Positions 15,960 through 26,422 of a stretch of DNA of 64,000 nucleotides are shown here, in pieces. Where the stretch lies: assembly GCF_000185725.2 (NCBI RefSeq), contig NZ_KI391954.1:868001-932000 (forward strand), read 5' to 3'. Below the pieces are notes generated by a model, which was given only the letters and a program-made list of their open reading frames with translations, ran no database searches and was not told the DNA's origin. Every line of letters starts with the position of its first letter. Position 1 is the first letter of the stretch. The stretch comes from Segniliparus rugosus ATCC BAA-974 (GTDB taxonomy: Bacteria > Actinomycetota > Actinomycetes > Mycobacteriales > Mycobacteriaceae). The position numbers were made by a program, and so were the translations under genes.

Positions 15960-18128
15960 ATGCGGAGAAAATTGGATTCGCCGCAGAGCATAGGCAGAGG
16001 ACCTGGCGATGGTGGTTTCGGGAAATTGATGTTGCGAGGCTTAGCACTTCCAGCTCTTTCCCTCACCGCCCCGAGGGCGGGCGCGCGGCTCGCGCGTCTG
16101 GTCGCCCGGTCGGGTCCGCAGCCGGGCGAGCGGGCTGAGTTCCGCCCCGATATCCAAGGCCTGCGCGCCCTGGCGGTCTGCCTGGTCGTGCTCTACCACG
16201 TGTGGCTCGGCAGGGTTTCCGGCGGCGTCGACGTGTTTTTCGTGCTCACCGGCTTCTTCATCACCGCCAGCCTGTTGAAGGCCGCGGGCGGCAAAGGCGT
16301 TGACCTGCGCCGGTTCTGGGCGCGAATCATCAAGCGGCTCTTCCCCGCCGCCTTGCTGGTGCTTGGCGCGGTCGTCGTCGCTGGCGTCCTTGTGCTCCCG
16401 GAGAGCCGGTGGCAGCAGACCATCGCGGAAGTCATGGCTTCGGCGGTGTACCTGGAGAACTGGCGCCTGGCGGCTGACTCCGCCGATTACTTCGCGCAGC
16501 ACAACGAGGCGAGCGTGGTGCAGCATTTCTGGTCGCTGTCGATCCAGGGCCAGCTCTACTTCGTGTGGCCGTTGCTGATCATCGCGGTGGCGTTGGCCGC
16601 CAGGCGGCTGCGGATCTCGCCCAACGCTCCCGCGTTCTTCCTGCTGGTCGTCGCGTTCGTCTGCTCTTTGATCTGGTCGGTGCGGTTGACCGCCGCCGAC
16701 CAGCGCGTCGCCTATTTCAACTCGTTCACGCGCGTGTGGGAGTTCGCGCTCGGCGGCTTGCTGGTGTTCGTCGTGTCCGCCCCGGCGCTCCCTCGGCGGG
16801 CCAAGGTCGTCGTCGGCTGGGGGGCGGTGGCCGCCTTGGTGCTGTGCGGCCTGCTGCTGAGGGTTTCGAGCCAGTTCCCCGGCTATGTGGCGTTGTGGCC
16901 GACGCTTTGCGCGGCGGCGATCGTCGTGGCAGGGCGGAGCGGCAGCGCCTACGGCGTCGACCGGGTGCTCGGCTCGCGCCCGCTGCGGTACGTGGGAGAC
17001 ATCAGCTACCCCCTGTACCTCTGGCACTGGCCGGTGCTGGTGTTCTCGCTCATCCTGTGGGACCGGCAGAACCCCGGCTTTTTGGGCGGCACGGCCATCA
17101 TCGGGGCGTCGGCGCTGTTGGCGGTGCTGACGCATCGTTTCGTGGAGCAGCCCGCGCGGGACTCCGAGGTCGGGCTCTGGGCCAGGTGGGGGGTCTACCG
17201 GTTCGGCACGGCCGCGCTGGTGGCGGTGCTCGTCGCCGCGCAGGGCTGGCAGTGGATCGGGGCGCACAAAGCCGCGGCGCTCGCCGCCGCCGCGCGCAAC
17301 GGGGGGCATCCGGGCGCGCTGGCGCTTGAGGCGACCTCCGAGGACGATTCCGAGCCGGACGTCCCAGTCCCGTCGCTGATGGACCTGCCGAAGGACTACG
17401 CGAGTTCGGACAAGTTCGACTGCGCCAAGCCCGTCCTGCACCCGGACCTCGACGTGTGCGTGCTGCGCGACTCGGAGCACGAACATCCGCAGCTGCGGGT
17501 CGCGTTGGTGGGGGACTCGCACGTCACGCAGTTCACCCCCGCCGTCGAGGCGATCGTGCGCGAGCGCAACTGGGAGCTGATCGACATCAGCAAGGGGGCC
17601 TGCCCGTTCTCCACCGGGTCGGAGACGGTCGCGGGCGACGAGCGCTGCGTGCGGCACAACGCCGACGCGCTCGACGAGGTGCTCGAGATGAAGCCCGACC
17701 TTGTGCTGACCAATGGCACGCGGGACGCGCGGGTCGGGCTCACCGAGCAGACCCCCCAAGGGTTCGTGGACGTCTGGCGGCGGCTGAACGACAACGGCGT
17801 CCGGGTGCTCGCGATACGGGACAACCCCCGGTTCTCCTTCGCCCCGGCCAGGTGCGTGGAGAGCCACGGCCGAGGCGCGGCGATGTGCGACACCCCCCGC
17901 GCGGACGTGCTCAAATCCGAGGCCCCGTACCTCGCGATGCCCGACGTGCCGCCGAACGTCTCGTTCCTGGATCTGAGCGACTACATCTGCGCCCGCGAGA
18001 TCTGCCCGCCGATCGTCGGCAATGTGTACGTCTACATGGACGACAACCATTTGAGCGGGACGTATGTGAGCACGATGCGGCCGATCATCGAGTCGATGAT
18101 CGACGGGGCCCTCGCCGAAGAGCACTGA
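15960..18128 (+). CDS. Membrane O-acyltransferase with C-terminal SGNH domain (OafA/Rv1565c-like)
   Basis: A 722-aa two-domain protein. Residues about 60-420 are an acyltransferase-3 membrane domain (RPDIQGLRALAVCLVVLYH with the catalytic-type His, then GVDVFFVLTGFFI). Residues about 500-720 are a periplasmic SGNH domain with nucleophile segment VALVGDSHVTQF and the Asp/His pair in DDNHLS. Such proteins O-acetylate or O-succinylate surface glycans. The ATG at 15960 fits a leaderless start; an ATG at 16029 (MLRGLALPAL) would remove 23 polar residues. Placement beside treX/treY matches Rv1565c. Confidence 0.88.
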   Translation: MRRKLDSPQSIGRGPGDGGFGKLMLRGLALPALSLTAPRAGARLARLVARSGPQPGERAEFRPDIQGLRALAVCLVVLYHVWLGRVSGGVDVFFVLTGFFITASLLKAAGGKGVDLRRFWARIIKRLFPAALLVLGAVVVAGVLVLPESRWQQTIAEVMASAVYLENWRLAADSADYFAQHNEASVVQHFWSLSIQGQLYFVWPLLIIAVALAARRLRISPNAPAFFLLVVAFVCSLIWSVRLTAADQRVAYFNSFTRVWEFALGGLLVFVVSAPALPRRAKVVVGWGAVAALVLCGLLLRVSSQFPGYVALWPTLCAAAIVVAGRSGSAYGVDRVLGSRPLRYVGDISYPLYLWHWPVLVFSLILWDRQNPGFLGGTAIIGASALLAVLTHRFVEQPARDSEVGLWARWGVYRFGTAALVAVLVAAQGWQWIGAHKAAALAAAARNGGHPGALALEATSEDDSEPDVPVPSLMDLPKDYASSDKFDCAKPVLHPDLDVCVLRDSEHEHPQLRVALVGDSHVTQFTPAVEAIVRERNWELIDISKGACPFSTGSETVAGDERCVRHNADALDEVLEMKPDLVLTNGTRDARVGLTEQTPQGFVDVWRRLNDNGVRVLAIRDNPRFSFAPARCVESHGRGAAMCDTPRADVLKSEAPYLAMPDVPPNVSFLDLSDYICAREICPPIVGNVYVYMDDNHLSGTYVSTMRPIIESMIDGALAEEH

Positions 18129-18145
18129 CGAAGAGCGTTGAAAGG

Positions 18146-18167
18146 CCGGGCCGACGCGTCGGCCCGG
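18146..18167 (+). terminator. Palindrome after the acyltransferase gene
   Basis: A perfect 22-bp palindrome centred on CGACGCGTCG lies 18 bp after the stop. It has no T-tract, which is usual for actinobacterial terminators. Confidence 0.6.
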
Positions 18168-18179
18168 AAGCCATCGGGC

Positions 18180-18185
18180 TAATAT
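18180..18185 (+). promoter_or_regulatory. -10 box for leaderless CoA-transferase gene
   Basis: TAATAT ends 7 bp before the ATG at 18193 in an AT-rich stretch. No Shine-Dalgarno is visible, so the mRNA is probably leaderless. Confidence 0.5.
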
Positions 18186-18192
18186 TTATCCT

Positions 18193-19458
18193 ATGATTGG
18201 TTCTATTGCGCCCGAGCGGCTGTTGGACTTCCTCAAACCCGGCATGGACGTCATCGTGCCGATTCTCGCGGGCGAGCCGGAATCGCTGATCGACGCGATG
18301 GAGGCGGGGAACGAGCGGCTGTCCGGCGTGCGGATCCACCGGATGGACCCGTACAAGGAGCGGGCGTACATCCGGGGCGAGTTCGGCGACCGGCTGCGGC
18401 ACGTGGACTACTATCTCGGCCCAGGCTCGCGGCAGGCGTACTGGGACGGCCACTGCGAGCTGATGCCGAACCACTTCTCGGACATCCCCCGGCTGATGCG
18501 CGAGTTCACCAACCACGGCGTGGTGATCGCCGGGGCGAGCATGCCGGACAAGCACGGCTATTTCTCTCTCGGCACGAACGCGGACTACTGCGCGGCGCTC
18601 ATCGGCGAGGTCCCGTTCTTTTTGGAGGCCAACCGGCAGATGCCGCGCACGCACGGCCTGAACCAGGTCCACATCAGCCAAGTGCTGGGGTGGACCGAGG
18701 TGGACCGGCCCCTGTACGAGCGCCATATCGTGGCGGACGACCCCCGCCACCACGCCATCGCAGGGCATATCGCAGAGCGGGTGCCCAACGGGGCGTGCGT
18801 GCAGTTCGGCATCGGCAAGATCCCGAACAAGGTGGCGGAGCTGCTGTCGGGCCACCGCGACCTCGGCGTGCACACCGAGGTGCTCTCCGACGGGGTGATG
18901 TCGCTGGTGCAGTCCGGAGCCGCGAACGGATCGCGCAAACGGTTCAACCGGGGCAAGCACGTGACGACGTTCTGTCTGGGCTCGCGGGCGCTCTACGACT
19001 GGCTGGACGACAACCCTGCCGTGCTGATGCTCCCGGTGGACCAGACCAACGATCCGAGGCTGATCGGGGGAGAGCCCAATATGGTCTCCATCAACGGCAC
19101 CACGGAGGTGGATCTGATGGGGCAGGCGGCGAGCGAGACCATGGCGGGGAAGTACTGGTCCTCCTCCGGCGGCCAGGGCGACTTCGCCAGGGGCGCGATG
19201 CACTCCGAGGGCGGGCAGGCCTTCCTGGTCACGAACTCGACCACCTCGTCGGGGCGCAGCCGCATCCGTGCCCAGCTCACGCCGGGCAGCGTGGTCACCA
19301 CGCTCAAGAACACGGTGGACCACGTGGTCACCGAGCACGGGGTCGCGAAGCTGCGGGGCAAGACGTTGCAGCAGCGCGCGAAGGCGCTCATCGCCATCGC
19401 GGCCCCCGAGCACCGCGACGAGCTGGCGCGCGAGGCGAAAGCGATCGGCCTGCTCTGA
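18193..19458 (+). CDS. Acetyl-CoA hydrolase/CoA-transferase family protein
   Basis: A 421-aa enzyme of the Cat1/4-hydroxybutyrate CoA-transferase family, which moves CoA between short acyl groups through a glutamyl-CoA intermediate. Family marks are VQFGIGKIPNKVAELL, the likely catalytic glutamate in GTTEVDLMGQ, the glycine-rich SSSGGQGDFARGA and the C-terminal VTEHGVAKLRGKT. Acyl specificity cannot be read from sequence. It occupies the site where treZ stands in M. tuberculosis and converges on treY. Confidence 0.88.
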   Translation: MIGSIAPERLLDFLKPGMDVIVPILAGEPESLIDAMEAGNERLSGVRIHRMDPYKERAYIRGEFGDRLRHVDYYLGPGSRQAYWDGHCELMPNHFSDIPRLMREFTNHGVVIAGASMPDKHGYFSLGTNADYCAALIGEVPFFLEANRQMPRTHGLNQVHISQVLGWTEVDRPLYERHIVADDPRHHAIAGHIAERVPNGACVQFGIGKIPNKVAELLSGHRDLGVHTEVLSDGVMSLVQSGAANGSRKRFNRGKHVTTFCLGSRALYDWLDDNPAVLMLPVDQTNDPRLIGGEPNMVSINGTTEVDLMGQAASETMAGKYWSSSGGQGDFARGAMHSEGGQAFLVTNSTTSSGRSRIRAQLTPGSVVTTLKNTVDHVVTEHGVAKLRGKTLQQRAKALIAIAAPEHRDELAREAKAIGLL

Positions 19459-19473
19459 GCCGGCTTCGTCGGC

Positions 19474-21987
19474 TCAGGGCTTGACGTCGGCCAAGAGCGC
19501 CACCGGACGGTCGGCGAACAGCTCGGCGTACGGGACGAGCCCGGTCCAGCGTTTCCCGCCCAGCCGGTTCTGCCAATGGGTGTCGCCGAGGTCCAGACCC
19601 TGGTTCTGCCACCCGCCTTGCTGCTCCAGCGAGGTCGCGAACCGCGTGGCGAGCACGATGACGTCGGGCTTCGCGCTCGTGCTCGGCCCCCGCCCGAAAC
19701 CGAGCAGATGGGGGGTGTGCGCGGGCACGGGCCAGTACCCGCCGCCGACGAAAGAGTCCGGGCGCTCCCGGCGCAGCCGGAGCGCGGCCCGCACGAGCTG
19801 CTGTTTCTCGACGGACCCTGCGGCGAGGGCGGCGGTCCGCGCCGCGTAGTCCACCAGCCGCCGGTTGTCCGGATCCACGAGCGAGTCCTCGGGGAACTCC
19901 GTCCCTTGGTACACGTCGGGGATCCCAGGGCAGGTGAGCTGGATCAGCTTCTGCCCGAGGATGTTCGCGCGCTCGGAGGCGGCCAGCTCGGAGCGGAAGA
20001 GCCGGATGAGCGCCCCGAAGCCGGAGTGCGCCACCGCGTTCAGCCAGTGGTCGATGTCGTTCTCGAAGCGCAGGTCCGGATTGGCCCAGCTGGTCTTGAG
20101 CCCGGCCTCCCGGTTCGCTTTGAGCGCGTAGTCGCGCACGCGCCCGAACAGGTCTTCCGGCAGCTCGCCCAGCTGCCGGTTCCAGCTCTCGCTCGCGGTC
20201 CGGTACTCCTCGCGCAGCGCCGCCAGCGCGGTTTCCTGCCGCTCGTCCTGCGTCGAGTCTTTCCTCCGGGCCAGGGCCGTCTCCAACTCGCGCATGCGCG
20301 CGGGGACCGGCGGCGGCGCGGGCAGGACGCCCCAGAGCGCCTGCCACAGGAGGTAGCCGGTCACGCCGCCCGCCGCCGAGGAGAAGTCGTGTCCGGACGG
20401 GAACAAGTACCCCGGCTGGTCGGCGTGCTCTGTCGGGAGGCCCGGCATGCCTTCGTCGAAGTACACCAGCCGCCGCCACAGCGGGCTCTCGGCGATCAGC
20501 GCGAGCCGGGCCCGCACGTCCTCGCCGCGTTTGGTGTCGTGCGTGGACAGGGCGGTCATCGTCCTCGGGTCTCGCTCGGAGCGGGTCGCCATGCGGATAT
20601 GGAACTCGTCCAGCGGGACGCCGAACAGCTCCGGGGCCCCGCCCACTTCTTGCAAGGCGGTGAGCCGGGCGGTGCGGTAGAAGAGCCGGTCCTCGACTCC
20701 TTTGGCCATGACCGGGCCGCAGAGCTGGTGGAACCGGACCGCGCTCTCGCCGCCTCGGGCGAGCGCTTCGGCCAGCGCGTCGAACGCGGCAGCGAGTTCG
20801 GGGGCGTCGTCGCGCGCCTTGGCGATCGCCTTGGCGAGCTTCCCGCGCAGCGAGGGGTAGTCGGTCCGGTACACGTCGAGGCGGACGATGGTCGAGACGA
20901 CGGCTTCGGCCAGCTCTTCGGAGGGGACGGGCGTTCCTGTCTCGGCGACGACGCTGCGCACCAGCCTGCGCAGCTCCGAGCGCAGCGTCCCGGAAGCCGC
21001 CTCGCGTTTGGCCTCCCGCGCCGACGCGGCGAGCGCCGCCGCGTCCCCTGGGTCTCCGGTGGCCCTCGCGGACAGCTCGGTGAGCGGCTCTTCGCCGCCC
21101 GGATGCACGAAGACCCCGCACACCTCGCGCAGTGCGTCGTAGCCGGTCGTGCCGTCCACGGGAAGGACCGGGTCGAGCGCTTCGTCGTGGTGCAGGATTT
21201 TCTCGACGACGAGCCACCGGTCCGGGCCGACGAGCTCGCGCAGCGCGCGCAGGTAGCCCGCCGGATCGGCGAGGCCGTCCGGATGGTCCACCCGGACCCC
21301 GTCCACAAGGCCGTCGTCCAGGAGGGATTTGAGCTGCGCGTGGGTGGCGGCGAACACGTCGGGGTCCTCTTGGCGCAGCCCGGCCAGCTCGTTGACGCTG
21401 AAGAAGCGCCGATAGCCGACCCGGTCGGTGTTCCACGGCACGAGGCGGTAGTGCTGGCGGTCGTGGACCTCCTGGGGGGAGCCGTCTTCGGCGGAGCCTT
21501 GCGCGAGGGGGTAGCGGTGCTCGTAGTACCGCAGCTCCCCGTCGAGGACTTCGAGCTTCTGCACGTCCTGGGCCGAGCCGAGAACCGGCAGGTTGAACCG
21601 GTCCTCCTCGTCCCAGTCGATGTCGAAGAACTTCGCGTACGCGGAGCCCTTGCCGTTGGCGAGCACGTCCCACCACCACGGGTTCTCATGCGGGACCGCG
21701 ACGCCGACGTGGTTGGGCACGATGTCGACGACCAGCCCCATGCCGAGCTCGTGCGCTTGGCGGGCGAGCGCTTCGAGGCCGGGCCTGCCGCCGAGCTCCT
21801 CGCGCACCGTGGTCGGGTCGGTCACGTCGTAGCCGTGCGCCGAGCCCTTGGTCGCGGTGAGGACGGGGGAGAGGTAGAGATGGCTCACCCCCAGCTCGTC
21901 GAGGTACGGCAGGAGCGCGGCGGCGTCGGCGAATGTGAACTCGGGCCGCAATTGCAATCGGTAAGTGCTCGTGATCTGCCGTGCCAT
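19474..21987 (-). CDS. treY: Malto-oligosyltrehalose synthase (TreY)
   Basis: A GH13 enzyme of 837 aa that isomerises the reducing-end alpha-1,4 bond of maltodextrin to alpha-1,1, the first step of the TreY/TreZ trehalose route. The TIM-barrel motifs are GLVVDIVPNHV, the nucleophile segment DGVRVDHPDG, the acid segment VVEKIL and the TreY-specific STHDTKRGEDVRAR. The start follows treX by 10-15 bp, so they are co-transcribed. TreZ, which releases trehalose from TreY's product, is not encoded in this window although it is the next gene in M. tuberculosis (Rv1562c). Confidence 0.95.
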   Translation of the reverse strand: MARQITSTYRLQLRPEFTFADAAALLPYLDELGVSHLYLSPVLTATKGSAHGYDVTDPTTVREELGGRPGLEALARQAHELGMGLVVDIVPNHVGVAVPHENPWWWDVLANGKGSAYAKFFDIDWDEEDRFNLPVLGSAQDVQKLEVLDGELRYYEHRYPLAQGSAEDGSPQEVHDRQHYRLVPWNTDRVGYRRFFSVNELAGLRQEDPDVFAATHAQLKSLLDDGLVDGVRVDHPDGLADPAGYLRALRELVGPDRWLVVEKILHHDEALDPVLPVDGTTGYDALREVCGVFVHPGGEEPLTELSARATGDPGDAAALAASAREAKREAASGTLRSELRRLVRSVVAETGTPVPSEELAEAVVSTIVRLDVYRTDYPSLRGKLAKAIAKARDDAPELAAAFDALAEALARGGESAVRFHQLCGPVMAKGVEDRLFYRTARLTALQEVGGAPELFGVPLDEFHIRMATRSERDPRTMTALSTHDTKRGEDVRARLALIAESPLWRRLVYFDEGMPGLPTEHADQPGYLFPSGHDFSSAAGGVTGYLLWQALWGVLPAPPPVPARMRELETALARRKDSTQDERQETALAALREEYRTASESWNRQLGELPEDLFGRVRDYALKANREAGLKTSWANPDLRFENDIDHWLNAVAHSGFGALIRLFRSELAASERANILGQKLIQLTCPGIPDVYQGTEFPEDSLVDPDNRRLVDYAARTAALAAGSVEKQQLVRAALRLRRERPDSFVGGGYWPVPAHTPHLLGFGRGPSTSAKPDVIVLATRFATSLEQQGGWQNQGLDLGDTHWQNRLGGKRWTGLVPYAELFADRPVALLADVKP

Positions 21988-22002
21988 GGCGCTGTTCCTA
22001 CT

Positions 22003-24174
22003 TCACCTTCTGCAGCACGAGCAGGGAGCGGGAGGCGAGGTTGATGGTGTCGCCCTCGTTCGCGGTGAGCTGCCCCGGCCCCTCGGGCGGGAGGTGTCGA
22101 GCACGGCCATCCACTGCTTGCCGAACCCGCTGTCCGGCACGGCGAACTTGAGCGCCTCGTAGTGCGCGTTGAAGCAGAGCAGGAACGAGTCGTCCACGAC
22201 CCGCTCGCCTCGGGTGTCCGGCTCGGGGATGGCGTTGCCGTTGAGGAAGACCATCAGGGATTTCCCGAAGCCGGAGTCCCAGTCCTCCACGGTCATCTCC
22301 CTCCCGTCCGGGGTCAGCCAGGCGATGTCGCGCTCCTGGTCCCCGCCTCGGATCGGCCTGCCCGCGAAGAACCGCCTGCGGCGGAAGACCGGGTGGGACT
22401 TGCGCAGCGCGATGACGTGCTTGGTGAAGTCCAAGAGCTCCGCGTTCTCCTCCGCGAAGGCCCAGTCGATCCAGGAGATCTCGTTGTCCTGGCAGTACAC
22501 ATTGTTGTTGCCGTGCTGGGTCCGGCCCAGCTCGTCGCCATGCAGCAGCATCGGGGTGCCTTGGCTCAGCAGCAGCGTGGCGATGATGTTGCGGCGCTGG
22601 CGCGCGCGCAGCTGCAGGATCTCCGGATCGTCGGTGGGGCCCTCGACCCCGCAGTTCCAGGACCGGTTGTGGCTCTCGCCGTCCCGGTTGTCCTCGCCGT
22701 TCGCCTCGTTGTGTTTCTCGTTGTAGGAGACGAGGTCGTTGAGGGTGAACCCGTCGTGCGCGGTGACGAAGTTGATGCTCGCGCCCGGCCTGCGCCCGGT
22801 GGTGGCGTAGAGGTCCGAGGATCCGGTGAGCCGGTAGGCGAACTCGCCGAGGGTCGAGGGCTCGCCGCGCCAGAAGTCGCGCACGGTGTCCCGGTAGCGG
22901 CCGTTCCATTCGGACCACACGCCGGGGAAGTTGCCGACCTGGTAGCCGCCCTCGCCGATGTCCCACGGCTCCGCGATCAGCTTGACCTGGCTCACCACCG
23001 GATCCTGCTGGACGAGGTCGAAGAAGGCGGAGAGCCGGTCAACGTCGTGCAGCTCGCGGGCGAGGGTGGACGCGAGGTCGAACCGGAAGCCGTCCACGTG
23101 CATCTCGAGGACCCAGTAGCGCAGGGAGTCCATGATGAGCTGGAGGGTGTGCGGGTGGCGGACGTTGAGGCTGTTCCCGGTGCCGGTGTAGTCGACGTAG
23201 TACGTCTTGTCCTGGTCCGAGAGCCGGTAGTAGGCGGCGTTGTCGATGCCCCGGAAGCTGACGGTCGGGCCTTTGTGGTTGCCTTCGGCGGTGTGGTTGT
23301 ACACCACGTCGAGGATCACCTCGATGCCCGCTTTATGCAGGTCCGCCACCATGGATTTGAACTCGGCGACGGCGTTCTCCGGGTTGCGGGCTGCGGCGTA
23401 CGCGGCGTGCGGGGCGAGGAAGCCGATGGTGTTGTAGCCCCAGTAGTTGGACAGGCCCTTGTCGAGCAGGAACCCGTCTTGGAGGAACTGGTGCACCGGC
23501 ATGAGCTCGATGGCGGTGACGCCGAGTTCGGTCAAATGGTCGATGATCGCGGGGTGCGCCACCCCCGCGTACGTGCCGCGCAGGTTCTCGGGGACTTTGG
23601 GGTGGGTCTGGGTCAGGCCCTTGACGTGCGCCTCGTAGATCACCGTCTCGTGGTACGGCCGGTTCGGCGGATGGTCGGTGGACCAGTCGAAGAACGGGTT
23701 GATCACCACGCAGGTCATCGTGTGGTCGCTCCCCGCGCCGGCGGGGCTGCCCTTCAAGCCGTCCGGGTCGAACGCCTTCCCGTACGGGTCGAGCAAGAGC
23801 TTGGTCGGGTCGCAGCGGAAGCCTTGGTCCGGCTGGAAGCGGCCATGGACGCGATAGGCGTAGCGCTGTCCGGGCCCCACCTCGGGGAGGTAGGTGTGCC
23901 AGACGTAGGCGTCGACCTCTTCGAGCGGCACCCTGGTCTCGCCGCCGTCAGGGGCGATGAGGCAGAGCTCCACCCGCTCCGCCACCTCGGTGAAGAGCGA
24001 GAAGTTCGTGCCGACGCCGTCGAACGTCGCTCCGAGCGGGTAGGGGGTGCCGGGCCAGAGCCGAAGGTCGGCTGAGGTGAGGGACTGGACGACGCCCTCG
24101 CGCAACGAGCCCTGCGGCGGGGCGGAGGGCTCGTTGGCTGGGGCGGGCGGCGAGGCGGATTGCGGGTCGGTCAT
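22003..24174 (-). CDS. treX: Glycogen debranching enzyme TreX/GlgX, 3' end frameshifted
   Basis: A GH13 isoamylase-type enzyme that cuts alpha-1,6 branches and supplies linear chains to TreY. An N-terminal CBM48 domain (about 40-140) precedes a catalytic barrel with [18 protein letters not shown] (nucleophile Asp), LIAEPWD (acid Glu) and VTAHDGFTL. After WMAVLDTS the frame switches to an Arg/Ser/Thr-rich tail, while the expected ending ([20 protein letters not shown]) is intact in another frame down to 21998. One missing base near 22083-22087, in a C/G run, explains it. It may be a sequencing error. Corresponds to Rv1564c. Confidence 0.92.
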   Translation of the reverse strand: MTDPQSASPPAPANEPSAPPQGSLREGVVQSLTSADLRLWPGTPYPLGATFDGVGTNFSLFTEVAERVELCLIAPDGGETRVPLEEVDAYVWHTYLPEVGPGQRYAYRVHGRFQPDQGFRCDPTKLLLDPYGKAFDPDGLKGSPAGAGSDHTMTCVVINPFFDWSTDHPPNRPYHETVIYEAHVKGLTQTHPKVPENLRGTYAGVAHPAIIDHLTELGVTAIELMPVHQFLQDGFLLDKGLSNYWGYNTIGFLAPHAAYAAARNPENAVAEFKSMVADLHKAGIEVILDVVYNHTAEGNHKGPTVSFRGIDNAAYYRLSDQDKTYYVDYTGTGNSLNVRHPHTLQLIMDSLRYWVLEMHVDGFRFDLASTLARELHDVDRLSAFFDLVQQDPVVSQVKLIAEPWDIGEGGYQVGNFPGVWSEWNGRYRDTVRDFWRGEPSTLGEFAYRLTGSSDLYATTGRRPGASINFVTAHDGFTLNDLVSYNEKHNEANGEDNRDGESHNRSWNCGVEGPTDDPEILQLRARQRRNIIATLLLSQGTPMLLHGDELGRTQHGNNNVYCQDNEISWIDWAFAEENAELLDFTKHVIALRKSHPVFRRRRFFAGRPIRGGDQERDIAWLTPDGREMTVEDWDSGFGKSLMVFLNGNAIPEPDTRGERVVDDSFLLCFNAHYEALKFAVPDSGFGKQWMAVLDTSRPRGRGSSPRTRATPSTSPPAPCSCCRR

Positions 24175-24328
24175 TGTGCTCGACCTTATCGCGGCCCGCC
24201 CTCCGCCGCCACTGACGGCGCGGCGGCGGTTTCGCGAAATGAGCGCGCGAGGGCGGAAAACCGCGTTCGGCGATCCTCGGCGGCGGACGGGTCGCGACCC
24301 CGGAGCCGGAGCGCGGTCACGACGTAGG

Positions 24329-25042
24329 TCACAGCCCCTGCGCGTTGGTTATTTTGAAGGTGACGAGATCAGGGCGGTAGCGGTCGTCGGCGATCTCGAA
24401 CAGCGAGCCGGACTGGTCCCAGGTGCTCCGCCGCTCCCGCAAGAGCGGCGCGCCGGTCGGGACGCCCAGCTCGTCCGCGTCGAGGCCTTCGGCGGCGACC
24501 GCGTCGAAGACGTGCTCCATGGTCTCGAACCGGACCCCTTTGGCGGCGAGGAAGTCGGTGATCGAGCCCGAGTCCGTGTCGAATTCGAAAAGGAGCGAGC
24601 CGACGGGCTCGACGAACGAGCTGCGCTCGACCATGGCGGGCTCGCCGTCGAGGAAGCGGACGCGGACCAGCTCCACGACGAAATCGTCGGCTCCGACTCC
24701 GAGCGATTCGGCGACCGCCCTGGCGGGGCGGCGGCGGGACAGCTCGAGCGTTTTGCTGGACGGGACGCGCCCGCCGCTTCGGGCCCATCGGCTGAAGGGG
24801 GTGAAGGTTCGCAAGGTTTGGAATTGCTCCAGCCTGCGCACTGTCGCGGGTTTGCCCTGGGAGAGCGCGATGAGGCCTTCGGACTGCAGGGCGGCGAGTG
24901 CCTGGCGGACAGGGCCTCGGGACACGCCGAACACCTCGCGCAACGCCGCCTCGCTCGGCAACGCGTCGCCCACCCGGTACGAGCCCGTGGCGATCTGCTG
25001 CCGGAGCGTCGTCGCGATCTGCTCGTGCAGTGCGATGGCCAC
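24329..25042 (-). CDS. GntR/HutC-family transcriptional regulator
   Basis: A 237-aa repressor-type regulator with an N-terminal winged helix (about 5-68, with [22 protein letters not shown] as the recognition region) and a C-terminal UTRA effector domain (about 90-232). It is the last gene of the minus-strand operon with the transporter and the fused phosphonate enzyme, start GTG 42 bp after the transporter stop, so it probably controls that operon through the inverted repeats upstream of the first gene. The ligand is likely a phosphonate or its breakdown product; this is inference from context. Confidence 0.87.
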   Translation of the reverse strand: MAIALHEQIATTLRQQIATGSYRVGDALPSEAALREVFGVSRGPVRQALAALQSEGLIALSQGKPATVRRLEQFQTLRTFTPFSRWARSGGRVPSSKTLELSRRRPARAVAESLGVGADDFVVELVRVRFLDGEPAMVERSSFVEPVGSLLFEFDTDSGSITDFLAAKGVRFETMEHVFDAVAAEGLDADELGVPTGAPLLRERRSTWDQSGSLFEIADDRYRPDLVTFKITNAQGL

Positions 25043-25084
25043 CGTGTCTACCTCGCTTCTTCGTGCCTCCGCCGCTTTCTACTT

Positions 25085-26410
25085 CTACGCTTGCGCCATC
25101 CTAGCCCGCCGGAAGGGGATGAGGATGAGCATGGCGGCGAAGGCGGTGGCGGCGAAGACGCAGAACAGCACCCCGGTGCTGAGGAAGCCGGGCAACAGGC
25201 CGCCGAGGATCGCCCCCGCCGAGCCCGCCCCGTTCACCAGGCCGGCCGAGGTGGCGGCGGAGCGGGCCGAGCCCGCGTCCGTCACCGCGACGCAGGAGAT
25301 CATGGCGTCGGCCGCGTAGAGGAAGAAACCGATGGCGGCGAGCAGGGCGGTCATCGCCCAGACGTTCTTCGTCGCGGTCAGCGGCACGAACGCGGCGAGG
25401 AACACGCAGCTGGCCCCGAGGCTGACCACGCAGGGCCAGATCCGGTTCTTGCGGAACAACGTGTCCGAGAGATGGCCGAACACGATCGGCGCGACGACGC
25501 CCGCCGCGCCGAACGCGGCGGGGACGACGACCGCCTCGAACTTCCCGTCCTTGCCGAGCCCGAGCCGCTCGGCCACGATGACCGGGCCCCAGAGCAGGAG
25601 CATGTAGCGTGCGGGTTTGAGCAGGAAATAGGCGGCGGCGAGAGCGACGACGAGCCGGTTTCGCAGCGCTTCGCGCAAGGCTCCCGCGGCGCTGCCGGGG
25701 ACCGCTTCGTCCGAGGCGGCTCCCGTCGCCAAGACGCGGCTGTCCGTGAGGCCGACCGACTCGGGCGAATTGCGTTGGAAGAGCAGCACGAGGCAGAACA
25801 CGGTCGCCACTGTGGCCGAGCCGGTGAAGAACGCGACCCGCCAGTCGTCGAAGACGCTGTAGGCGACGTAGCCGAGGAAAAGAGGGGCGGCCAGGCCGCC
25901 GAACGAGTAGTTGGTGCTCCACAGGCCGAGGACGCGCCCGCGCCGTTCGACCGAGAAGAAACTCGAGACGTTCTTGAGCAAGGGCGCCCAACCGGTGGCC
26001 TGGGCGAGCCCTTCCACGGCCATGAGCGCGGCGAAGAACGCGAGAGTCGGCAGGAATCCCATGCACAGCGTGCAGAGCGCGGAGACGGCCAGGCCGCACA
26101 GGACGACCACGCGCGGCCCGTAACGGTCGGCGACCGAGCCCCAAGTGAACTGGCCGACCATATAGAACGCCAGGTAGACCGAGTCCACCACGGCCAAATT
26201 CTCCTTCGGCAGTGCGGCTCCGGCGACCGGGTCGGCCAAGATGCCGAGCTTGGCCACCGCGAAGCCTTCGCGGGTGAAGTAGTACCCGGCGTACGCGATC
26301 CAGGTTATGGCGAAGATCTGCCATTGCCATCGGCGGGCTCGGGCGTGTTGCTCGGGCGTGCGTCGGGTTTTGGGCCTGGTCGAGGACAAGGCTCCGGTGG
26401 TCGTGGTCAT
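25085..26410 (-). CDS. MFS transporter, organophosphate:Pi antiporter-like (UhpT/GlpT type)
   Basis: A 441-aa twelve-helix transporter. The opening helix WIAYAGYYFTREGFAVAK and the loop WGSVADRYGPR fit the organophosphate:phosphate antiporter (OPA) branch of the major facilitator superfamily, whose members carry sugar phosphates and, in some operons, phosphonates. It starts 12 bp after the fused oxidoreductase/phosphatase-like gene, so a role in bringing in that enzyme's organophosphonate substrate is likely but unproven. Confidence 0.82.
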   Translation of the reverse strand: MTTTTGALSSTRPKTRRTPEQHARARRWQWQIFAITWIAYAGYYFTREGFAVAKLGILADPVAGAALPKENLAVVDSVYLAFYMVGQFTWGSVADRYGPRVVVLCGLAVSALCTLCMGFLPTLAFFAALMAVEGLAQATGWAPLLKNVSSFFSVERRGRVLGLWSTNYSFGGLAAPLFLGYVAYSVFDDWRVAFFTGSATVATVFCLVLLFQRNSPESVGLTDSRVLATGAASDEAVPGSAAGALREALRNRLVVALAAAYFLLKPARYMLLLWGPVIVAERLGLGKDGKFEAVVVPAAFGAAGVVAPIVFGHLSDTLFRKNRIWPCVVSLGASCVFLAAFVPLTATKNVWAMTALLAAIGFFLYAADAMISCVAVTDAGSARSAATSAGLVNGAGSAGAILGGLLPGFLSTGVLFCVFAATAFAAMLILIPFRRARMAQA

Positions 26411-26422
26411 GGCGCGCCCCTG

